From positions 498,001 to 562,000 of the forward strand of contig OZ025685.1 of NCBI GenBank assembly GCA_964019335.1: a DNA stretch of 64,000 bases, written 5' to 3'. This document shows, piece by piece, positions 58,580 through 64,000 of the stretch. The stretch is from Diplonema japonicum. Taxonomy: Eukaryota; Euglenozoa; Diplonemea; Diplonemida; Diplonemidae. The position numbers and the translations under genes were made by a program. The notes under the pieces are model-generated. The model did not search any database, was not told the DNA's origin, and worked only from the letters and a program-made list of their open reading frames with translations. How positions within the stretch are numbered: the stretch's first letter is position 1; the number at the start of each line of letters is the position of its first letter.

Positions 58580-59692
58580 ATGTCCTTTGATCCTACGTCT
58601 ATCGGCCTTTCTGAGGGTTTTGTGCTCACTAACTTCACAGAACTGAAAGGCTGAGGATGTAAGATACCTCAAGACCAGCTCTTGAGGTTGCTTAGGGCTG
58701 TGGGTGATGTTCCCGGTGAGAAGAAGAACGTGGGAATGGACTGCAGCATTGTGCCTTTGAAGAGGATTAAAGATACTTTCCTTATCTCCACTATTGATTT
58801 TTTTTACCCTTTGGTTGAAGATCCGTATGCGCAGGGCCGGATCGGGTGCGCGAACGTGTTGTCGGACATGTACAGCATGGGGATTGACGAGGTGGACAAC
58901 ATGCTGATGGTGCTGGGTGCGTCGCGGGACATGCAGGAGTCGGACAGGTTCATCACCACGAAGGAGATGATGCGTGGGTTCAACGACCTTGCCGCAGAGG
59001 GGGACACGGAGGTGACGGGTGGGCAGTCTGTGCTCAACCCGTGGCCCATCATCGGAGGTGTGGCCATGGCTGTGTGCCACAAGGACGACTTCATCAACCC
59101 CAACGGGCTGCAGCCGGGCAACGTTCTGGTGCTCACAAAGCCTTTGGGAACGCAGGTGGCTGTGAACCTGAAGCAAGCGTACAATGACAAGAAGGCGTGC
59201 AACCCCGTGTACGAGAGGACGAAAGGCACGCTGTCGCAGGCAGACGTCGACTTGGCGTTCGGCATCGCTTCTGACAGCATGGGACACCTCAACAAGGTGG
59301 GTGCAAGGTTGATGAGGAAGCACAAGTCGACAGGTGCGACAGACGTGACGGGGTTCGGCATTCATGGGCATGCTGCCAACCTTGCAATGGCTCAGCTGGC
59401 CGATGTTGACATTGAGGTGCACACGCTACCCATCATCAAGGGCATGGCAGGTGTTGACGACATCTTGGGCAACATGTTCAAGCTGAAGCAGGGCCTCTCG
59501 GCTGAGACATCTGGTGGACTATTCCTGGCACTTTCCTCTCTAGAAGCAGCCAACGCCTTCATCAAAGACCTGGCAGAGGAGGACAAGACGAGAGGTTGGA
59601 TCGTCGGGAATGTCGTGGCACGAAAGGGCGACATCGGCAATGCTGTCATCGAGAACCCAAAGATCATTGAAGTCGACAGTTTCTTCGCGTAG
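58580..59692 (+). CDS. SPS2: Selenophosphate synthetase, selenoprotein form with in-frame TGA
   Basis: The product is 370 aa including the recoded residue. The catalytic position that is Cys in bacterial SelD is encoded by TGA at 58652-58654, in the context LKG-U-GCKIP (Sec at residue 25), and the frame continues uninterrupted to TAG at 59690. Conserved blocks follow: ISTIDFFYPLVEDPYAQGRI, CANVLSDMYSMG, TGGQS and TDVTGFGIHGHA. The enzyme makes selenophosphate from selenide and ATP for Sec-tRNA synthesis, here using selenocysteine itself. An AG acceptor is close by (CATCACAG). No SECIS element was securely identified in 59693-60090. The 5' part would be missed by ordinary ORF calling, which starts at a TTG at 58682. 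Confidence 0.93.
58652..58654 (+). other. TGA codon for selenocysteine
   Basis: It is at the known catalytic Cys/Sec site of SPS, between GGC and GGATGTAAG. Coding conservation is clear on both sides and only this one codon interrupts the frame. Confidence 0.92.
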
Positions 59693-60090
59693 ACAGGTTG
59701 CAACAGCAGGCTGTCCACCAGTAACAAGACGGCCTTCCTTTGATGCTACTTGGGCGGGAGGAAAAAAAAGAAAAACAGAAAAAGAAGGAAGAAAAAAAAA
59801 AGAAAACAAAGCGAAATAATAAAATAAGAACTTGTGTGCGCATCAAACCGAGATTCGTGTATTATCTTTCCGTGGAGAGTAGAGCAAGCAGGACGCAGCC
59901 CTTCCATTGTGACGCCACTAAGACATAAAGCATGACATGAATTAAATGTAAAGTGCTTCTCTTTGGGGCTGAATGGGCATGCGGGCAGATGTTTTCCTTG
60001 CTTTTTATTTCCTCCCCGTCCTTGGCAGGATTCCTAATATTCACAGGATATTTTATCTCGAAAATTAATTTTTAACAAAAAAAAAGAAAA
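59693..60090. other. 3' flank of SPS gene, possible SECIS region
   Basis: Mostly purine-rich low complexity to about 59830, then a mixed-composition stretch to about 60000. A functional SPS of this type should have a SECIS element here, but no candidate satisfied the ATGA/AA/GA core with a convincing helix by eye. Confidence 0.4.
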
Positions 60091-61116
60091 ATGTCTGAGT
60101 GCTGCAGAATGCGGAAAAGGATGAAAGTGCTTGCGTTCGACCATGCTGTTCACTACACAGAGAAGTATTTTAGGAAGTACCTGAAGAAGTATATTCGAAA
60201 GGTCGGGAAGATGGGGAAGAAATACGGAAACTGTGAGGTGAAGGAGTTCATCGACGCAACAGCAGAGGAGCTTGTGGACATCCTCACAGAGTCGCTGTGC
60301 TGCGAGGAGGTGCGGCAACAGCAAACTTATATCTACGCAACAAACAATGCAGACCGGCTCAAACGAACCAGTAGGGTCATGGTGACAGAGACGACACGGC
60401 TCTTATACACCAGGCCCTCCTTGGAGGGAACACATCTCAACAAAAAGAAGATGGTGAAGGTTGTGGACAATGTGGTAGCCTACGCATTCGGCCTACGAAA
60501 AGAACTGAACATTGCTCAGTCCGTTGCCAAAACCAAACTCCAAGAATACTGGGCCGACAGGACCCCCCCTCTGGTGTGCATCCTCGGGATGGTCCTGGCA
60601 GGGAAGCTATACCTCGACATTAAAAAAATGGAAACTGAAGAATGGGAGGACATCCTAGGGTTCTCGCTTTCTGTTACACTCACAGTGTTGGCCTTTGTAG
60701 GGGCGTTCTTCATGGTGTACTTGAGGCTGCCTCATGCAGTGGATGGTGCAACGAGGCAGAAAGCTTCCGATTTTTACCTCATGTCGAAGGACCCTTTGGG
60801 GAAGTTCCTGATGTCTTTCACACCAGGGTCGGACCACTACACGAGACAGGTCGACGAATGCTTCAACAGCATAACAAAGTTCATGACCGAGACAGTTAAA
60901 GAGAGGACACCGCACCACATTGCAGACACTGTCTCTGAAGGTGCTTACACAGAGTCCTCTTCTGAAGGCTCCGTCAGAGACACTGGTGAGTTGGACTGCA
61001 ACGCACCATATTACGATGATGACTCACTTCTTGCGGAGTTAGAGTCGCAGCAACGTGAAGCAGAGGCATTGAAAGAGGTTGAAACGAAGACTGAACCTGA
61101 CGAGTGCCCTGTTTAA
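60091..61116 (+). CDS. Hypothetical two-helix membrane protein
   Basis: The 341-aa product is not recognised. The N-terminal half is helical and charged, with Lys- and Tyr-rich segments. Two hydrophobic helices lie at about 160-177 and 190-212, separated by a short charged link, with a soluble tail that is Glu/Ser-rich (SSEGSVRDTGE) and ends acidic. The topology suggests both termini on the same side of a membrane. ATG 60091 follows an A-rich leader, not an acceptor-like CAG. Confidence 0.6.
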   Translation: MSECCRMRKRMKVLAFDHAVHYTEKYFRKYLKKYIRKVGKMGKKYGNCEVKEFIDATAEELVDILTESLCCEEVRQQQTYIYATNNADRLKRTSRVMVTETTRLLYTRPSLEGTHLNKKKMVKVVDNVVAYAFGLRKELNIAQSVAKTKLQEYWADRTPPLVCILGMVLAGKLYLDIKKMETEEWEDILGFSLSVTLTVLAFVGAFFMVYLRLPHAVDGATRQKASDFYLMSKDPLGKFLMSFTPGSDHYTRQVDECFNSITKFMTETVKERTPHHIADTVSEGAYTESSSEGSVRDTGELDCNAPYYDDDSLLAELESQQREAEALKEVETKTEPDECPV

Positions 61117-62041
61117 GAGGGGAAACGCGTCCCCTTTTTTTTTCTTTTTTTTTTTTTTCTTTCCCTCTTTTTTTCTTGTTTTTTATATAAAAAAAAAAAA
61201 AACAGTTTTTTTTTATTATTGTAACGCTTTTTTTTTATCCCTCTTTGTTTTTTAACGAACACAACATTGTGGCAAACACGTAGCCTTAGCGAAGCTCTTT
61301 TGAAAAATAAAAGTAAATACGAGGGGCAGCGGGTGATCCGCCCTGATCTCATGTAATCTGCTCGATGGCGCAGTGTGATGCACAAATTCTCCCTCAGTGC
61401 AGCAAAGGGGTCACCTACTTTATTTATCGTTCCTTAAACTTCAGCATTTTCTTCTTCTGTTTCTTCCCGTTCTCATTTGCATTTTTATCGTGTAAATGGA
61501 AACATTATACCCTGAACATGAAGAAGTGAAGTGAAGGGGAGAAAATAGAAGATAATAATGAGAGCAGTAAATCTTTACAACGAAAAAAAAAGAAAAAGAA
61601 CGAATCAAGAGAAGTATTAGAAGTTTCAATCTAGAAGATACTAGGGAAGAATATGGCTACTGGTTGTCCACCTTGTTTTTAACGCAAATATTTCTTTTTT
61701 TTTTAAAGGTCGTTCCCAAGAAGTGGGGTTGCCCAACATCGTCTTTTACCTGTCCCTCACTATTTTTCCTCCCTTTTTTCTGATTTCGTTTTCATATGGG
61801 GCTTTTTGTTCCGCCTTGCTATTTTTTTTCCCTTCTTTTTTTCAAACCTTTCTCGAACCCCACCCTTCTTTTGTTCATGTTTCTTTCTAAAATTGCGAGG
61901 TTGCATCCGCTGCCTCGGCTTGACAGTGAGAAAACCATCCATAGAAGAGAAACAAGGCCTCAATATACTTTCCTTTCCCTTGCTTTTTGTAAACTCACTT
62001 AATACCTAAATTACACATCTTTATAACAAAGGCAAGGCAAC
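61117..62041. other. Intergenic gap
   Basis: T- and A-rich up to about 61260, then a mixed stretch at 61265-61410 with no recognised gene, then low complexity until the last gene. A short ATACGAGGGGCAGCGGG block near 61317 could form a hairpin. Nothing else is supported. Confidence 0.5.
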
Positions 62042-64000
62042 ATGTTGGAAGGGCTTGAGGACAAGGACAGAGCGGTAGGCGCCGAGAGGGCAGCGAGTCC
62101 CAGAGCCGCACGAAATGAGTATGTGAAACACAGCCCACCGTGCACCATACACCACAGTGATACAGCGTCTGAAGACAGTGGCTGGGATGGGAATGGGATC
62201 AACTTCCGATGCGAAATGGCAAACTTCGACTCGCACGGCGTCCCTGAGGGTGAAGAGGTCCATGACAAGCAGACACCCGCAGGGACCATGACACCACCGC
62301 CGCAGTACGAAGGCCATATCGACGCGTGCCTCATCAGATCTCCTGGGGAGAGAAGGATCGAGGACAGGCTTGCACAATCGTGGCCCCCACGGACACCCGG
62401 CCCGAGTGCCAGCATCGATGAGATACCTCTTAACGACCTTACTGTCAGTGCCTTCACCCTTGATCCCGGTGAGGGAAAGCCTTCCCTGCTCCCCGGTGGT
62501 AAGGCGGTTGGTGGCTTGGGCAGAGCCCCCGTCGCCCCCAAGAGACAACCTGTAAAGATACTCCGCGAGGGCGGCGTGCAGGTATTTCCTTTTGCGCGCA
62601 GATATATTTCATTTTCCCCCCCACAGACGGAGTCCCAAGCATCGCCGCAAGTCATAATCAACAACATCACTACCATCGCGAACCCCAGCGCTGTGTTCTG
62701 CACAGTGCTGCTGAACGGTTCGCAGTGCATCCAGTGCACCGTCCCGTACACGGAGGACTCTGTTTCCCAAACGGAAGCTCTGCTGCGCCCCGACGTGTCG
62801 CAGTACGGCGAGGGGACTGGCCTGTTCCTGCAGCTCATGTTCTACTCGCCTAACTTCCCCTTCAAGCCTGACTATCACATACACGGGACGTTGGAGCTGC
62901 TCGACAAGAATGAGCAAATCATCACCACCATCTACTTAGGGCTTCTTGAGGACCAGAAACAAATTGAGAAGAAGCAGCACACCGTGTGTGGTGAGCCCAT
63001 AAAGGCCAAGGTGATCCTGTCATCAATCCCCCCAGTGAGGGTGGGTCCGAACGAGGTGTGTTTAACCAACATAAAATAAACCTATTAACAGATGCAGCTT
63101 GTGGAGGAGATCTGCGACGTGCTGCGCAACACACGTTTCAACCCGGGAAGGGGAAGCCTCCCGTCCGTGCTGGTGCAGCACCGCGCCAAGGAGAGTCCTC
63201 TCTACGAGAAGGTCGTGGGGAAGTACTTCCAGAACTCGTGGCACACTTTCATGAAGGCACACGACGACGTCTTCGTGCTGTTCCACTACTCGCAGAACGA
63301 GATCAAGGAGAGGAACCTGGGCCCATTCGCAAAGTTTAACGAGGCACGCATCGTACTTAAGGAGCATGAAAAGGGCGATTGGAAAAAAGCAGATGAAATG
63401 GCGGCACTGAAGCATGCACAGGCGGAGGAAGGTCTGAAACAGTTCCTTATCAAAACACTTGAGCAGAGGGACTACGATCAGCGAGAGCTGCTCGAAGTGC
63501 TTCACGGGAATATACACTTCAACCACTTCTTGAGTCCCACCTTCTCCATCTTGATGCGTACCCTCTGCAGGCATAAGGGGACGTTCATCACGTCAACGGA
63601 CGCCGACCAGCCCACAAGAGTGGGCCTTGCAAGGCCTGACCAGACAAGCATCGAAATGTCGAGCAAAATGGAATCCAACTATATGGGAGGGAAGCTGGAT
63701 GACAACAACATACTGACGGAGGCAACAAGGACAACCCCCATCAGATATCAGCCCACGCAGGCACCGCAGTACAACAATGGCGGGATGCAGCCGCCTGCGC
63801 AGGCACAGAGGTCTCCTCTACTGCAGTTCTCGATGCCCCACCAGGCACCGCAGGAGGAGCAGAACAGTGTCGGGAACCTGATCCACGACCTTGGCATCCA
63901 GCAGGGCGGGCAGAGGCAGAGATCCTGGTCCAAAACAGGTGCCAACAACACGGGTGCGATCGGCACGCAGCTCAACATGCCGGACAGCTCGCTGAAGGGG
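62042..64000 (+). CDS. Hypothetical protein, three exons, 3' truncated by window
   Basis: Exons 62042-62581, 62627-63055 and 63092 to beyond 64000 give at least 626 aa. The N-terminus is Pro/Ser-rich and disordered. A beta-rich segment follows (ITTIANPSAVFCTVLLNGSQ and later HIHGTLELLDKNEQI). Exon 3 starts with helical sequence (LVEEICDVLRNTRFNPG) and a region with winged-helix character (WHTFMKAHDDVFVLFHY), then Gln/Pro-rich low complexity. The family is not recognised. The two introns are inferred (phase 0 each); the second has stop codons in frame and the first does not. The alternative is two separate genes split at 63079. Confidence 0.6.
62582..62626 (+). other. 45-nt intron in the last gene, no in-frame stop
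   Basis: It starts GTATTTCC, has a pyrimidine-rich 3' end (CCCCCCCACAG) and is exactly 15 codons long in phase 0 with no stop. Reading through it would add 15 residues (VFPFARRYISFSPPQ). Confidence 0.6.
63056..63091 (+). other. 36-nt intron in the last gene
   Basis: It starts GTGTGTTTAACC, holds a TAA in frame, and ends CTATTAACAG. Removal joins GAG to ATG CAG in phase 0. The alternative is a stop at 63077 and a new gene from ATG 63092. Confidence 0.65.

Noticed and set aside
58571-59422. Minus-strand ORF of 283 codons opposite selenophosphate synthetase
   Set aside because: The + strand is clearly SPS; the reverse frame is His/Arg/Val-rich shadow sequence.
59930-60000. ATGA-containing segment as SECIS candidate
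   Set aside because: An ATGA and downstream GA can be found, but no helix of adequate length forms between them. A proper SECIS scan is needed.
1-64000. tRNA, rRNA, CRISPR, bacterial-type operon signals or viral genes
   Set aside because: None was found by eye. No typical tRNA TpsiC motif, no repeat-spacer array, no ribosome-binding-site pattern and no capsid or polymerase gene was seen.

Overview
The window is nuclear DNA of a microbial eukaryote, probably a protist. It carries eukaryote-specific genes (exocyst Sec8, the ribosome-biogenesis factor MAK16, C9orf85-like, F-box/WD40, WW-domain and EF-hand/WD40 proteins) and GT-AG introns of only 32-47 nt. About 31 genes are supported and all lie on the + strand. 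Over most of 24.3-59.7 kb they are tiled 60-140 nt apart, and most ATGs have a pyrimidine-rich stretch and an AG acceptor a few to about 60 nt upstream. That layout resembles directional, trans-spliced gene clusters (euglenozoans, dinoflagellates or perkinsids). The lineage is inference: no spliced-leader gene was found here.

Layout. 1-1.2 kb: low complexity. 1.2-8.9 kb: ankyrin protein, BMT5-like methyltransferase with zinc fingers, Sec8 with a PDZ-like insert, and a small two-helix membrane protein. 8.9-11.4 kb: homopolymer-rich gap with coding-like scraps. 11.4-14.2 kb: LVIVD-propeller membrane protein. 14.2-15.6 kb: gap holding a strong candidate structured RNA. 15.6-18.8 kb: a hypothetical gene, a RYVPP-repeat protein, MAK16 and a small type I membrane protein. 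18.8-24.3 kb: repeat island with palindromes, inverted repeats and an 829-bp terminal-inverted-repeat element with a spliced ORF. 24.3-36.3 kb: coiled-coil and hypothetical proteins, an EF-hand/WD40 protein and a prolyl 4-hydroxylase. 36.3-37.4 kb: gap with a CTC microsatellite. 37.4-59.7 kb: a membrane protein, a second 2OG/Fe(II) oxygenase, a C9orf85 homologue, WW, coiled-coil, F-box/WD40 and LRR-PDZ proteins, a 2029-aa Ig-like surface protein, a secreted GH43-like enzyme and selenophosphate synthetase. 60-64 kb: a two-helix membrane protein and a three-exon gene cut by the window end.

The genes do not form one pathway. Themes are secretion and surface display (Sec8, two large surface proteins, GH43), coiled-coil or scaffold proteins with WW, PDZ, LRR and WD40 modules, and ribosome biogenesis (MAK16 and the BMT5-like protein). 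The clearest unusual gene is selenophosphate synthetase, whose catalytic residue is encoded by an in-frame TGA at 58652-58654, so the organism should make selenoproteins. Several genes can only be read correctly after removing tiny introns. Simple ORF calling truncates or splits them, and in one case would translate an intron.
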